Shown: piece by piece, positions 33,863 through 49,641 of the stretch | How positions within the stretch are numbered: position 1 is the stretch's first letter | Layout of the letters: every line of letters begins with the position of its first letter | DNA from: Umezawaea tangerina | Lineage (GTDB): Bacteria > Actinomycetota > Actinomycetes > Mycobacteriales > Pseudonocardiaceae | Direction of reading: 5' to 3' | DNA length: 64,000 nucleotides | NCBI RefSeq assembly: GCF_003002815.1 | Contig: NZ_PVTF01000012.1 | Span: 124,001-188,000 of the forward strand | Program-made: the position numbers and the translations under genes | The notes under the pieces: generated by a model | What the model saw: the letters and a program-made list of their open reading frames with translations, nothing else | The model's database searches: none | Told to the model about the DNA's origin: nothing

Positions 33863-34534
33863 GTGACGGAGACGACCGAGCCCGCCAAGAGCCACGCGGG
33901 CTCGATGCTGACCAGTGCCGCCGTGCTGTTCGTGCTGCTGCGGCTGCTGGCGGTGGCGCACTACGACTGGCACACGGCGTTCGCGCTGCTGCACACGCTG
34001 GACCTGGACGACGCGCCCGGCCTGTTCCTCGGCACGTTCATGGCGGACCGGCGGATCAGCAGCGTGCTGCTGATCGTGGCGCTGCCGTTCACCGTCGCGT
34101 ACCTGCAGGCGACCCGCGTCGACCGGACGCGGATGCGGTTCGGCGGGACGTTGCTGCTGGTCGTGCTGGTGGCGATGCTGATCTCGCACATCAAGACCTA
34201 CCACCTCTGGTGGGTCCCGGCGGGCGCGGCCGCGCTGGCCGCCGTGCTGGTGGTGCTGGAGCGCGCCCACCGGCACCCGCGGCTGCGCGACCCGATCGCG
34301 TTCGTGCTGCACCGGTCCGGCGCCTCGACGGTGATCGCGGCGCTGGTCGTCGCCGCCGTGGTCGCGACGCCGTGGGTGCCGCTGGAACGGGTGGAGACGA
34401 CCAGCGGCACCCACGAGTACTACGTGGTGGACACGCCGCCCGGCTTCCTCAAGGTGCTGGAGGCCAAGAGCCGCAAGTTCGTGATCCTGCGGGACGACGA
34501 CGTCCGCTCGCGCGAGGAGCTGACCGACCACTAG
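33863..34534 (+). CDS. Hypothetical membrane protein
   Basis: 223-residue protein of unrecognised family with four or five predicted transmembrane helices (about 18-35, 75-92, 100-118, 125-145, 170-190). An extracytoplasmic or cytoplasmic C-terminal tail ([32 protein letters not shown]) follows. GTG 33863 is the likely start; a GTG three codons earlier is possible. It is divergent from ndk and convergent with the DHA2 exporter, whose stop it overlaps by four bases. Confidence 0.75.
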   Translation: MTETTEPAKSHAGSMLTSAAVLFVLLRLLAVAHYDWHTAFALLHTLDLDDAPGLFLGTFMADRRISSVLLIVALPFTVAYLQATRVDRTRMRFGGTLLLVVLVAMLISHIKTYHLWWVPAGAAALAAVLVVLERAHRHPRLRDPIAFVLHRSGASTVIAALVVAAVVATPWVPLERVETTSGTHEYYVVDTPPGFLKVLEAKSRKFVILRDDDVRSREELTDH

Positions 34535-35979
34535 TGCACGACCACCGGTCGGGGCGCTTCCGCCGTGGCCGGGATGGGTCGGATCACCGTGACGGCCACG
34601 ACGACGGCGAGCGCGACCAGTGCCGCGCTGATGCCGAACGCCAGGTGGAAGCCGCTGGTCAGGGCTTCGGGAGTCGGCACGCCCTCGGCGAGCAGCGCCG
34701 TCGTGCGGGACGTGGACGTGGTGGCCAGGACAGCCAGCCCGAGCGCGCCGCCGACCTGCGCGGTCGTGTTGACCAGTCCGGACGCCAGGCCCGCGTCGTC
34801 CGGTGTCGCGCCGGACATGGCCAGCGTCATCAGCGCGGGGAACGACATGCCGAACCCGATCCCCAGCGGCAGCATCACCGGCAGCAGGTGCTCGACGTAG
34901 TGGCCGTCCACGGGCGCGCGCACGAACACCAGCAGCCCCACGAGGATCAGCCCCATGCCGACCAGCAGCACCCGCGGTTCGCCGAACCGGGCGTTGAGCC
35001 GGGCGGAGAAACCGACCGAGAGCGCGCCGATCGACACCGCGATCGGCAGGAACGCGAGCCCGATCTGCAGGGCGTCGTAGCCCAGCACCAGCTGCATGTA
35101 GAGGGTGCCGAGGAAGAACATGCCGAACATCCCGGCCACCAGCAGGATCTGCGCGCCGTTCGCCCCGGCGACGTTGCGCGACCGGAACACCCGCAGCGGC
35201 AGCAGCGGGTTCACCGCCTTCGCCTGCCGCACCACGAACCCGACCAGCAGCGCCACGGCCACGGCGCCCAGCACGAGGGTGTGCGCCGAGCCCCAGCCGT
35301 GCGTCTCGGCCTTGACGATCGTGTAGACGCCGAGCATGACCGACGCCGTGATCAGCACCGCGCCGACGACGTCCGCGCCCCCGCCGAGCCCGATGCCCGG
35401 CTTGGCCGGGATGAGCCGGGTGGCCAGCAGCACCGCGGCGACGCCGATCGGGATGTTCACGAAGAAGATCCAGTGCCAGGTCAGCACCTGGGTGAGCACC
35501 CCGCCCAGGAGCAGCCCGATCGAGGCGCCCGCGGCGGCGACGAAACTGAACACGCCGATCGCCTTGGCCTGCTCCCCCGGCTCCGGGAACATCCGCACGA
35601 TCATGCCCAGCGTCACGGCCGTCGACAGCGCGCCGCCGACGCCCTGCACGAAGCGCGCCCCGATGAGCAGCTCCGGTGCCGTCGCGAGACCGCAGAGCAG
35701 TGACGCGACGGTGAACACGACCAGCCCCAGCACGAACACGCGCTTGTGGCCGATCAGGTCGCCGAGGCGACCGGCGAGCAGCAGCAGGCCGCCGAACGCG
35801 ATCAGGTAGGCGTTCACGATCCACGCGAGCCCGGCCTGGCTGAAGCCGAGGTCGGTCTGGATCGCGGGCAGCGCCACGTTCACGATCGTCTGGTCCAGGA
35901 CGATCATCAGCATCCCGGCGCACAGCACCACGAGGGCGAGCCATCTCGGGTCCGCGGGCCGTCGGGTGGTGTCAGTCAT
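34531..35979 (-). CDS. MFS transporter, DHA2 (EmrB/QacA) family drug:H+ antiporter
   Basis: 482-residue exporter with 14 predicted helices. It shows the DHA2 features: motif D1 (LDQTIVNVALPAIQTDLG), motif A (LGDLIGHKRVF) and motif C-like glycines (ARFVQGVGGALSTAVTLG). ATG 35979 is preferred because GGGGGA lies seven bases upstream. The MarR gene ends 62 bases before it, and an imperfect inverted repeat lies in that gap, so the pair is probably a self-regulated efflux module. The substrate is unknown. Confidence 0.93.
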   Translation of the reverse strand: MTDTTRRPADPRWLALVVLCAGMLMIVLDQTIVNVALPAIQTDLGFSQAGLAWIVNAYLIAFGGLLLLAGRLGDLIGHKRVFVLGLVVFTVASLLCGLATAPELLIGARFVQGVGGALSTAVTLGMIVRMFPEPGEQAKAIGVFSFVAAAGASIGLLLGGVLTQVLTWHWIFFVNIPIGVAAVLLATRLIPAKPGIGLGGGADVVGAVLITASVMLGVYTIVKAETHGWGSAHTLVLGAVAVALLVGFVVRQAKAVNPLLPLRVFRSRNVAGANGAQILLVAGMFGMFFLGTLYMQLVLGYDALQIGLAFLPIAVSIGALSVGFSARLNARFGEPRVLLVGMGLILVGLLVFVRAPVDGHYVEHLLPVMLPLGIGFGMSFPALMTLAMSGATPDDAGLASGLVNTTAQVGGALGLAVLATTSTSRTTALLAEGVPTPEALTSGFHLAFGISAALVALAVVVAVTVIRPIPATAEAPRPVVVH

Positions 35980-36019
35980 CGGTCCCCCTGGTTGGTCCAT
36001 CACCAGAAGTGACCGTAGC

Positions 36020-36043
36020 AGATAGTTCCGAACGGGACGATCT
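36020..36043. promoter_or_regulatory. Imperfect inverted repeat between marR and exporter
   Basis: AGATAGTTCC (36020-36029) and GGGACGATCT (36034-36043) form an 8-of-10 inverted repeat with a 4-base spacer. It overlaps the marR stop codon and lies 41 bases above the exporter start. The spacing fits a MarR-type operator for a promoter internal to the operon. Confidence 0.5.
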
Positions 36044-36524
36044 ATTTCTTAACCACCGACCGCACCGCCCGCCGCCGCGGCGGGCTGTCGCACGGCACCT
36101 TCTCCGCCAACCGCCCGGCGAGCAGCCCGGACAGCCCGTCCACCAGGGCCTCGCTCTGCTCGTCCGGCAACGTCCCCAGCACGTCCTCGTACAGCTCCTG
36201 CACGACCTGGTGCGCCTTCCCGACGATCTCGCGCCCCTCGTCGGTCACCACGATGATCCGCGCCCGCCGGTCGGTGCTCGACAGCCGCCGCTCGGCCAGC
36301 CCCGCCTTCTCCAGCGCGTCCATCGTCACGACCATCGTGGTCTTGTCGAGGTTCGACAGCTCCGCCAGCTCGCTCTGCGTCCGCTCCCCCGCCGCCGCGT
36401 TGGTCAGCACGCAGTGCGCCCGCGGCGAGACCCCGATCGCCGCCAGCCGGGCGGCCATCTCGGTCTCCAGCGCGTGGCTGGTGAGCTGCAGCAGCATCAG
36501 GAGGTCGACGTTTCGCGGGGTCAT
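36042..36524 (-). CDS. MarR family transcriptional regulator
   Basis: 160-residue MarR-type winged-helix repressor. Core elements are the first helix (VDLLMLLQLTSHALETEMAARLAAIGVSPRAHCVL), the recognition helix region QSELAELSNLDKTTMVVTMDALEKAGLAERR and the wing SSTDRRARIIVVTDEG. The C-terminus is a basic tail. ATG 36524 is the start. It lies directly upstream of the DHA2 exporter and downstream of the amylopullulanase stop (36593), all on the minus strand. Confidence 0.92.
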   Translation of the reverse strand: MTPRNVDLLMLLQLTSHALETEMAARLAAIGVSPRAHCVLTNAAAGERTQSELAELSNLDKTTMVVTMDALEKAGLAERRLSSTDRRARIIVVTDEGREIVGKAHQVVQELYEDVLGTLPDEQSEALVDGLSGLLAGRLAEKVPCDSPPRRRAVRSVVKK

Positions 36525-36592
36525 GGCTCCAGGGTACCGGGATCGTCTACAGCAGGATTGTTTTCTTGCGGAACGTTCTGATGACACCGTTC

Positions 36593-42139
<5,547 letters not shown>

Positions 42140-42253
42140 GGCGACCTCCTTGTCGCAAAAGCTTGCGCAACCACCCGCACGACGTCCGGGCGAACGCACC
42201 AAACCACGACAACGTTGGGCCGACAAGCGCCGACGGGCTGCAAATAGTTGCGA

Positions 42254-43528
42254 CTACGGGGTCTTGTGCGGGTTCGGTCCGAACGACAGGCACAGCCGCG
42301 ACGGGTGCAGGTCCCACGTGGTCGTGGCGTACATCGCGAGCAGACCACCGCCGCGGATGGTCTCCGGGCTCGCCGGTCCGCTCATCGTCTGGCCGGTCGC
42401 GTTCTCGTGCACGAGCTGGTCGTGCCAGATCGGCGCCTCGTCGGGCACCGGCGCCGTCTCCACCACGGAGAACATCTGCCCCTTGTGCTGCCGCACGATC
42501 ATCAGCACGTACGGCTTCTCCCGGTAGGTCACCCCGCCCGGCTCGACGGCGACGTACTCGCCGCGCTCGGCCGCCGCCTCGGACACCAGGCCGACCCAGC
42601 GGAAGGCGTCCAGCACCGTCTCCGCCGTCACGGCCGACCGCGCCTCGGCCTCGGGGACGCGCACCAGCGGGCTCAGCCCGCCGGACATCCCGCCGTCCTC
42701 GGAGCCGTAGCGGTCGGCGAGCATGATCGTGGAGCTGCCCTCGTCGAGCGCGACGAGGTCGCGGAACCTGGTGTCCAGCACCGGAACGCGGGCCAGCGCG
42801 CCCTTCCCCAGCTTGCCGAGCACGGTGCCGGGGTCGGTCATCCGCCAGTAGCTGACGTCGTCGTCGTCCAGCCACAGCGGCAGGTACCCGCCGATCGGGA
42901 TGCCCGGCACGACGGTCGTGAGCGTGGCGCCGACGTCGGGGACCGGCTCGAACGGCGGCAGCGCGGCGAACCGGGGGTCGACCGTGCCGGTCCGCGCCAC
43001 GTGGTGCGCCCACGCCCGCGCGCGCGACAGCGGGTGCTGCGGGAACTGGGCGTCCCAGCGCGGGTCGTCGCCGATGTGGAACGGCAGCTTCCCCTGCAGC
43101 TCCGGGGCGTAGGGGTGCGGCTGGAACCAGTTGTCGAACCCCAGCTGCCCCATCAGCACGGCCTCGCGCACGCCGGTCGCGCCCTGCTCGATCGCCTGGA
43201 ACTTCAGCACCGCGCTCGCGTTCGCCCTGGGCACGGTGAACGTCGCCAGGAACGCCTGCCCGCTCGGCTGGTTCGGGATCGGCAGCTTGACGATCTGGAA
43301 CAGCGCGGGCTCCCCGCCCAGGTGCACGACGTGCGCCTCGATCAGGCAGCCCGCCTCGGCCGTCAGGTGCGCGAGCCCGTGCCGCAGCACCCCGAGGTCG
43401 TCCAGGGCCGCGGGCAGGTCGGGCACCACGTCGAAGTAGTCCAAGCTGACCTGGTCGTTCGTGACGGGGTTGTACCAGGTCGTCTGGTCGTGCTGCTGCA
43501 AACCGGTGGTGTCGAACGCGATGGGCAC
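42254..43528 (-). CDS. Hypothetical protein, unrecognised family
   Basis: 424-residue soluble protein without signal peptide or transmembrane helices. I recognise no domain. Repeated short hydrophobic strands, WF/WL motifs (FDNWFQPHPYAP, YLPLWLDDDDVSYWRM) and an acidic loop suggest a beta-rich fold. GTG 43528 is the start. It lies 21 bases after the PhoD gene and 114 bases before the amylopullulanase start, all on the minus strand, so co-transcription with phoD is likely. A structural search would be the quickest way to place it. Confidence 0.75.
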   Translation of the reverse strand: MPIAFDTTGLQQHDQTTWYNPVTNDQVSLDYFDVVPDLPAALDDLGVLRHGLAHLTAEAGCLIEAHVVHLGGEPALFQIVKLPIPNQPSGQAFLATFTVPRANASAVLKFQAIEQGATGVREAVLMGQLGFDNWFQPHPYAPELQGKLPFHIGDDPRWDAQFPQHPLSRARAWAHHVARTGTVDPRFAALPPFEPVPDVGATLTTVVPGIPIGGYLPLWLDDDDVSYWRMTDPGTVLGKLGKGALARVPVLDTRFRDLVALDEGSSTIMLADRYGSEDGGMSGGLSPLVRVPEAEARSAVTAETVLDAFRWVGLVSEAAAERGEYVAVEPGGVTYREKPYVLMIVRQHKGQMFSVVETAPVPDEAPIWHDQLVHENATGQTMSGPASPETIRGGGLLAMYATTTWDLHPSRLCLSFGPNPHKTP

Positions 43529-43549
43529 CCGAACACCCTATGTGCCCCG

Positions 43550-45073
43550 TCAGCGAGGTCGAAGGGTTTCCCCCCACAACGCCGTCCCGGTGGCATCCCT
43601 GAGCCACACGGTGAGCTCCCCGCTGCGACCGTCCACAGCGATCTCGCCGAAGTGCTGGAACCCGTCCAGCGGCGAGGTGTTCGCGACCGGTGGCGCGTGC
43701 ACGAACACGGCCTCCGGTCCGAAAGTGGGATCGAGTGCGTTGGGCCCGAACGCCCCGGCGTGCAGCGGACCGGACACGAACTCCCAGAACGGGTCGAAGT
43801 CGCCGACGGCGGCGCGGTCGGGCGAGTAGTGGTGGGCGGCGGTGTAGTGCACGTCCGCGGTCAGCCACACGACGTTGCGGACGCGGCGCTTCCTCAGCTC
43901 GCGCAGCACGCCCGCGAGCTCGTGCTCACGCCCTCCCGGCGCACCGGGCAGTCCGTTGGCCACACCCTCGATGTCCACGCCGTCGGGCACGGTCAGCCCG
44001 ATCGGCAGGTCCGCAGCGACGATCTTCCACGTGGCCCGGCTGCGCGCCAGCGAGTCGACCAGCCACCGCGCCTGCCGCTCCCCCAGGACGTGGCCGACGC
44101 CGTCGCGCGGCGCGGTGTTCGCGTCCTTGTAGCTGCGCATGTCGAGCACGAACACCTCGACGTGCGCGCCGTGGGAGAACCTGCGGTAGACCCGTCCGTC
44201 CACAGCACGCCTCGGGTCGATCGGCTGCCACTCGTGGAACGCCCGGAACGCCCGCGCGGCCAGCACGTCGACCCGCTTCTCGGTGTACTGGGGCAGGTCC
44301 AGGATCTCGCCGGGGTACCAGTTGTTGGTGACCTCGTGGTCGTCCCACTGCACGACCATCGGCACCGCGGCCGCGAAGTCGCGGTACTTCGCGTCCAGCA
44401 GGTTGTAGGCGAACTGGCCGCGGTACTCGTCCAGCGTCTCGGCGACCTTGGACTTCTCCGGCGTCACGACGTTGCGCCAGACCCGGCCGTCGGGCAGCAC
44501 CACCTCGGGGAGCAGCGGCCCGTCGGAGTACACGGTGTCGCCGCTGTGCAGGAAGAAGTCGGGGTTGCGCGCGGCCATCGCGGCGAAGATCGGCATCCCG
44601 CCGAGGTCGGGGTTGCTGCCCCAGCCCTGGCCCGCGACGTCGCCCGCCCAGGTGAACCGGACGTCCTGTCGTCCCACGGGCGCGGTGCGGAACGTGCCGG
44701 TGACGGCCTGGCTGCGGGTGCGGCCGTCGAGGTCCTCGGCGACCACGCGGTAGTGCGCACGGGTTCCGGGCGGCAGGTGGTCCAGGCGCACCCGGCCGGT
44801 GCCGCCGGTGTCCGGGGTGAGCAGCGGCCCGCGCACCCACCGCGAGTGCCGGAACGACGGGTCGGTGGCGACCTCCACGAGCATCCGCGACGGCCGGTCC
44901 GCCCGCGTCCACACCAGCGCGCCGTCGGTGGCCACGTCACCGGACTGCACGCCGTGCGTCAGGACCGGCCTGCCCGTCCGCGCCAGCGCCACGCCGGGCA
45001 GGAACGCGCCCGCGACACCGAGTCCGCCGGCGCGCAGCAGCGTCCGCCGGTTCACCGCCCGCTCATCAGCCAT
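43550..45073 (-). CDS. phoD: Alkaline phosphatase D (PhoD) family phosphodiesterase/phosphatase
   Basis: 507-residue exported metalloenzyme. A Tat signal (NRRTLLRAGGLGVAGAFLPGVALA, residues 8-31) is followed by a PhoD N-terminal domain (TGRPVLTHGVQSGDVATDGALVWTRAD). The metallophosphatase core has FTWAGDVAG, FFLHSGDTVYSDG, WDDHEVTNN and LTADVHYTAAHHY, the usual Fe/Ca ligand positions. It releases phosphate from mono- and diesters outside the cell under phosphate limitation. No clear PHO box is visible upstream. The start is the ATG at 45073. Confidence 0.94.
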   Translation of the reverse strand: MADERAVNRRTLLRAGGLGVAGAFLPGVALARTGRPVLTHGVQSGDVATDGALVWTRADRPSRMLVEVATDPSFRHSRWVRGPLLTPDTGGTGRVRLDHLPPGTRAHYRVVAEDLDGRTRSQAVTGTFRTAPVGRQDVRFTWAGDVAGQGWGSNPDLGGMPIFAAMAARNPDFFLHSGDTVYSDGPLLPEVVLPDGRVWRNVVTPEKSKVAETLDEYRGQFAYNLLDAKYRDFAAAVPMVVQWDDHEVTNNWYPGEILDLPQYTEKRVDVLAARAFRAFHEWQPIDPRRAVDGRVYRRFSHGAHVEVFVLDMRSYKDANTAPRDGVGHVLGERQARWLVDSLARSRATWKIVAADLPIGLTVPDGVDIEGVANGLPGAPGGREHELAGVLRELRKRRVRNVVWLTADVHYTAAHHYSPDRAAVGDFDPFWEFVSGPLHAGAFGPNALDPTFGPEAVFVHAPPVANTSPLDGFQHFGEIAVDGRSGELTVWLRDATGTALWGETLRPR

Positions 45074-45136
45074 GCGGGAGTTCTAGCGGGCCAACACCGA
45101 CAGCGGCCCAACCCCGGTCGACGGGCGGGTGAACGA

Positions 45137-45526
45137 TCAGACCTGCTGGCTGGGCAACCGGCCCTCGGCCATCCGCTTGGCCAGGTCGCGACGCATCCAG
45201 AACACGCACGCCCACACCAGGCTGAAGACCACGCCGACGGCGCCGAGCGCGGTGAGCGCGAACCACGACGCGACCATCACCACGTGCAGGCCGACGATCA
45301 GCCAGAAGCTCCACCTGTGCTTGAGCAGCGCGCAGGTGGCGATGAGCCCGGCGATCAGGACGAACGCCAGCAGGCCCGCCGTGGTGGTGAACCCGCCGCC
45401 GAGCTTGGCGATCACCGGGAGCGCCAGCGCCACCACGATGACCTCGATGATCAGCGTGCCCGCGGTGATGCCGCGGAACGCCTTCATCGGGTCCTTGGGC
45501 GGTGGCTTGACCGGTGGGGTGGTCAT
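45137..45526 (-). CDS. DUF4233 membrane protein
   Basis: 129-residue membrane protein with four predicted helices and a basic C-terminus (FWMRRDLAKRMAEGRLP). It matches the DUF4233 protein encoded after folC in mycobacteria (Rv2446c). The function is unknown. Its ATG at 45526 overlaps the folC stop by four bases (ATGA), so it is translated with folC. Confidence 0.92.
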   Translation of the reverse strand: MTTPPVKPPPKDPMKAFRGITAGTLIIEVIVVALALPVIAKLGGGFTTTAGLLAFVLIAGLIATCALLKHRWSFWLIVGLHVVMVASWFALTALGAVGVVFSLVWACVFWMRRDLAKRMAEGRLPSQQV

Positions 45527-46884
45527 GACGGCTCCTTGCCGAACAGGGCGCGGGCCTCGCCCGCCGTGACGACGGACCCGGTGACGATCACGCCGCCGCC
45601 GGACACCACGCCCTCCTCGTCGTCCTCCTCGGTGCGCTGCACGGCCTCCTCGATGGCGTCGGCCAGCGAGGGCTGCACGAACACGCGCTCCTCGCCGAAC
45701 GACTCCATCGCCAGGTCCCCCAACGTGTCCGCGTCCATGGCGCGCGGCGAGGAGTTGCCGGTCACGACGACCTCGTCGACGACCGGCTCCAGCGCGGCGA
45801 GGATGCCCGCCGCGTCCTTGTCGTCCATGACGCCGACGACCGCGATGAGCTTGCGGAAGCCGAACTCCTCCTTGAGCGCCGCCGCCAGCGCGCCCGCGCC
45901 GTGCGGGTTGTGCGCGGCGTCGACCAGCACGGTCGGCGCGCTGCGCACCCGTTCCAGCCTGCCCGGCGAGGTCACCGAGGCGAACGCCTCGCGGACCGCG
46001 TCGATGTCGAGCGGCTGGTCCTTGCCCGCGCCGAAGAACGCCTCCACGGCCGCGAGCGCGAGCGAGGCGTTGGACGCCTGGTGCGCGCCGTGCAGCGGCA
46101 GGAAGACCTCGTCGTACACGCCGCCGAGCCCTTGCAGGCGCAGCACCTGGCCGCCGACGGCGACCGCGCGGTCCAGGACGCCGAACTCCATGCCCTGGCG
46201 GGCGACCATCGCGTCGACCTCGGTGACCCGCTCGATCAGGATCCGGGCCACCTCGTTGGTCTGCTCGGCGAGGATCGCGACGGAGCCGGGCTTGATGATC
46301 CCGGCCTTCTCCCGCGCGATGCCCTCGATGTCCGGGCCGAGGTACTCGACGTGGTCGACGCCGATCGGGGTGATCACCGCGACCTTGCCGTCCGCCACGT
46401 TCGTCGCGTCCCACCCGCCGCCGAGGCCGACCTCGACGACGGCGACCTCCACCGGGGCGTCCGCGAACGCCGCGAACGCCATCCCGGTGAGGACCTCGAA
46501 CTTCGTCATCGGGATGTCGCTGTCACCGTCCACCATGGACAGGAACGGCTTGATGTCCCGGTAGACCTCGACGTAGCGCTCGGGCGTGATCGGCTCGCCG
46601 TCCACGCTGATCCGCTCGGTCGCGAGCTGCAGGTGCGGGCTGGTGTAGCGGCCCGTGCGGAGGCCGACGCGCGAGAGCAGCGCGTCGACCATCCGCGACG
46701 TGGACGTCTTGCCGTTGGTCCCGGTGATGTGGATGACCGGGTACGCGTGCTGGGGGTCGCCCAGCACGTGCGTCAACGCCCTGATCCGGTCCAGCGACGG
46801 CTCGATCTTCGTCTCGGGCCAGCGCTCGTTCAGCTCCGACTCGACGGCGCGGAGCGCCTCCAGCGCCGTCGGGTCGGTGCTCAC
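45523..46884 (-). CDS. folC: Folylpolyglutamate synthase / dihydrofolate synthase FolC
   Basis: 453-residue Mur-ligase-fold enzyme that adds glutamate to dihydropteroate and folates. The ATP loop [12 protein letters not shown] is at about residues 47-58, followed by the TSPHL motif and [13 protein letters not shown]. The C-terminal domain carries [13 protein letters not shown] and the [12 protein letters not shown] ending. GTG 46884 overlaps the valS stop by four bases (GTGA). The valS-folC-DUF4233 string is conserved in actinobacteria. A stretch of Glu/Asp near the C-terminus (RTEEDDEEG) is local. Confidence 0.97.
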   Translation of the reverse strand: MSTDPTALEALRAVESELNERWPETKIEPSLDRIRALTHVLGDPQHAYPVIHITGTNGKTSTSRMVDALLSRVGLRTGRYTSPHLQLATERISVDGEPITPERYVEVYRDIKPFLSMVDGDSDIPMTKFEVLTGMAFAAFADAPVEVAVVEVGLGGGWDATNVADGKVAVITPIGVDHVEYLGPDIEGIAREKAGIIKPGSVAILAEQTNEVARILIERVTEVDAMVARQGMEFGVLDRAVAVGGQVLRLQGLGGVYDEVFLPLHGAHQASNASLALAAVEAFFGAGKDQPLDIDAVREAFASVTSPGRLERVRSAPTVLVDAAHNPHGAGALAAALKEEFGFRKLIAVVGVMDDKDAAGILAALEPVVDEVVVTGNSSPRAMDADTLGDLAMESFGEERVFVQPSLADAIEEAVQRTEEDDEEGVVSGGGVIVTGSVVTAGEARALFGKEPS

Positions 46885-49532
46885 TTCGGCTCCGGCAGCG
46901 CGGCGATCCGCGCGTTGAGGCGTTCGATGTCGGCGTTGGCGACGGCCAGGCGGGCCTGGATCTTCGCCACGACGTCGGCGGGCGCCTTGTCGGTGAACGA
47001 GGCGTTGTTGAGCTTGCCCTCGCACTGCGCGCGTTCCTTCTCCGCCACCGCGAGGTCCTTGGTCATCCGCTTGCGCTCGGCGACCACGTCGATCGTGCCG
47101 GAGGTGTCCAGCTCGACCGTCACGGTGCCCTTGGGCAGGCCGACCTCCAGCGACGCGGACACGGCGAAGGCCTCGCCGGGCTCGGTCATCCTGGTCAGCG
47201 CCTTCACCGACGGCACCTGGTCGAGCAGGTCGACGCAGCACGCGCCGCGCACCTTGCCCTCGACCTTCTGCGTCGGGCGCAGGCCCTGGTCGGAGCGGAA
47301 CCGGCGGATCTCGGTGACGAGCTTCTTCAGCCCCTCGATCCGGGCCGCCGCGGTCCCGTCGCGCTCGGCGCCGGACGGCTTCGGCCACTCGGCGACCACC
47401 AGCGACTCGCCACCGGTCAGCGTCTTCCACAGCGTCTCGGTGATGAACGGCGTCAACGGGTGCAGCAGCCGCAGCACGACGTCGAGCACGTGCCCGAGCA
47501 CCGACTGGGTCGCCTCGGCGCGCTCGCCGCCCTCGGCGATCTGGACCTTCGCCAGCTCCAGGTACCAGTCGCAGAACTCGTCCCAGGTGAAGTGGTAGAG
47601 CGCTTCGGACAGCTTGGCGAACTGGAACGCCTCGAACTGGCCGTCCACATCGGACACCAGCTGGTCGAGCAGGTCCAGGATCCAGCGGTCGGCGTCGGTC
47701 AGCGCGTCGCGGGCGGGCAGCGGCCGGTCGACCGCGGCGCCGTTGGAGAGCGCGAACCTGGTGGCGTTCCACAGCTTCGTGGTGAAGTTGCGGGCGCCCG
47801 CCGCCCACTCCTCGGCGACAGCCAGGTCCGAGCCGGGGTTCGCGCCGCGCAGCAGCGTGAACCGGGTGGCGTCGGCGCCGTAGCTGTCGATCCAGGCGAG
47901 CGGGTCGATGCCGTTGCCGCGCGACTTCGACATCTTCTTGCCGTTGGCGTCGCGGATGAGGCCGTGCAGGTAGACGTGCTCGAAGGGCACAGCCTGAATG
48001 GCCTCACGGTCCTTCATGGCGTACAGGCCGAACATCATCATCCTGGTGACCCAGAAGAAGAGGATGTCGTAGCCCGTCGACAGCACGGAGGTCGGGTAGA
48101 ACTTGGCCAGGTCGGCCGTCTTCTCCGGCCAGCCCAGCGTGGAGAACGGCCACAGGCCCGACGAGAACCACGTGTCGAGCACGTCCTCGTCCTGGCGCCA
48201 GCCCTCGCCGGACGGCGGCTGCTCATCCGGTCCGACGCAGACGACCTCGCCCTCCGGGCCGTACCAGACCGGGATGCGGTGGCCCCACCACAGCTGGCGC
48301 GAGATGCACCAGTCGTGCAGGTTGTCGACCCAGTCGAAGTAGCGCTTGGTCAGGTCGGCCGGGTGCACGGTCGTGCGGCCGTCGCGGACGGCGTCACCGG
48401 CGGCCTTGGCGATGCCCTCGACCTTCACCCACCACTGCAGCGACAGGCGCGGCTCGACGACCGTGCCGCAGCGCTCGCAGTGGCCGACGGAGTGCACGTA
48501 CGGGCGCTTCTCGGCCACGATCCGACCCTGGTCGCGCAGCGCGGCGACCACGGCGGGCCGCGCCTCGAAGCGGTCCAGGCCCTCGAACGGGCCGCGCACC
48601 GTGATGACGCCCCGGCCGTCCATGACGGTCAGGTTCGGCAGGCCGTGGCGCTGGCCGATCTCGAAGTCGTTCGGGTCGTGCGCGGGCGTCACCTTGACGG
48701 CGCCGGTGCCGAACTTCGGGTCGACGTGCTCGTCGGCGACGATCGGCACGCGGCGACCGGTCAGCGGCACCTCGACCTCGGTGCCGATCAGGTGCGCGTA
48801 CCGCTCGTCCTCGGGGTGCACCGCGACGGCCGTGTCACCGAGCATCGTCTCGGCGCGCGTGGTCGCGACGACGATCGAGTCCGCGCCGTCGCCGTAGCGG
48901 ATCGACACCAGCTCGCCGTCGTCGTCGGAGTGCTCGACCTCGATGTCCGACAGGGCCGTCTGGCAGCGCGGGCACCAGTTGATGATGCGCTCGGCGCGGT
49001 AGATCAGACCGTCGTCGAACATCTTCTTGAAGATCGTCTGCACGGCGCGGGACAGGCCCTCGTCCATGGTGAACCGCTCGCGGCTCCAGTCGACGCCGTC
49101 GCCGAGGCGGCGCATCTGGTCGAGGATCTTGCCGCCGTACTCCTCCTTCCACTCCCACACGCGCGCGACGAACTTCTCGCGGCCGAGGTCGCCGCGGGAG
49201 AGCCCGTTGTTCGCCAGGTCGCGCTCCACCGCGTTCTGGGTCGCGATGCCCGCGTGGTCCATGCCGGGCAGCCACAGGACCTCGTAGCCCTGCATCCGGC
49301 GCCTGCGGGTGAGGGCGTCCATGACGCTGTGGTTGAGGGCGTGGCCCATGTGCAGGCTGCCCGTCACGTTCGGCGGCGGCAGCACGATCGTGAACGGCGG
49401 CTTGTCGCTGCCCGCGTCGGCGGTGAAGTACCCGCGGTCGACCCAGCCCTGGTACAGCTCCGCCTCTACCTCGGACGGCTGCCACGCCGGAGGGAGATCA
49501 GGACGCTGTGGAGTGGTGCTGGATTCGGTCAC
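46881..49532 (-). CDS. valS: Valyl-tRNA synthetase
   Basis: 883-residue class Ia synthetase. The HIGH motif is in [17 protein letters not shown] (near residue 50) and the KMSKS loop is [12 protein letters not shown] (near 533). The CP1 editing domain (about 190-340), the anticodon-binding domain and the C-terminal coiled coil ([29 protein letters not shown]) are intact. GTG 49532 is the family-like start; an ATG at 49577 fifteen codons earlier is open and has AGG close by. Its stop overlaps folC. It is divergent from the membrane-anchored protein at 49642. Confidence 0.97.
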   Translation of the reverse strand: MTESSTTPQRPDLPPAWQPSEVEAELYQGWVDRGYFTADAGSDKPPFTIVLPPPNVTGSLHMGHALNHSVMDALTRRRRMQGYEVLWLPGMDHAGIATQNAVERDLANNGLSRGDLGREKFVARVWEWKEEYGGKILDQMRRLGDGVDWSRERFTMDEGLSRAVQTIFKKMFDDGLIYRAERIINWCPRCQTALSDIEVEHSDDDGELVSIRYGDGADSIVVATTRAETMLGDTAVAVHPEDERYAHLIGTEVEVPLTGRRVPIVADEHVDPKFGTGAVKVTPAHDPNDFEIGQRHGLPNLTVMDGRGVITVRGPFEGLDRFEARPAVVAALRDQGRIVAEKRPYVHSVGHCERCGTVVEPRLSLQWWVKVEGIAKAAGDAVRDGRTTVHPADLTKRYFDWVDNLHDWCISRQLWWGHRIPVWYGPEGEVVCVGPDEQPPSGEGWRQDEDVLDTWFSSGLWPFSTLGWPEKTADLAKFYPTSVLSTGYDILFFWVTRMMMFGLYAMKDREAIQAVPFEHVYLHGLIRDANGKKMSKSRGNGIDPLAWIDSYGADATRFTLLRGANPGSDLAVAEEWAAGARNFTTKLWNATRFALSNGAAVDRPLPARDALTDADRWILDLLDQLVSDVDGQFEAFQFAKLSEALYHFTWDEFCDWYLELAKVQIAEGGERAEATQSVLGHVLDVVLRLLHPLTPFITETLWKTLTGGESLVVAEWPKPSGAERDGTAAARIEGLKKLVTEIRRFRSDQGLRPTQKVEGKVRGACCVDLLDQVPSVKALTRMTEPGEAFAVSASLEVGLPKGTVTVELDTSGTIDVVAERKRMTKDLAVAEKERAQCEGKLNNASFTDKAPADVVAKIQARLAVANADIERLNARIAALPEPK

Positions 49533-49641
49533 GACTGAAGAGTCTACGAAGTGCGCGCCATCGCTTTCGAGCGACATACCTGCTAACGCCCGCACCCCGC
49601 CGTCCGATCTGCTGAGAGCGGGTAGCTACTGGGGAGTCAAC

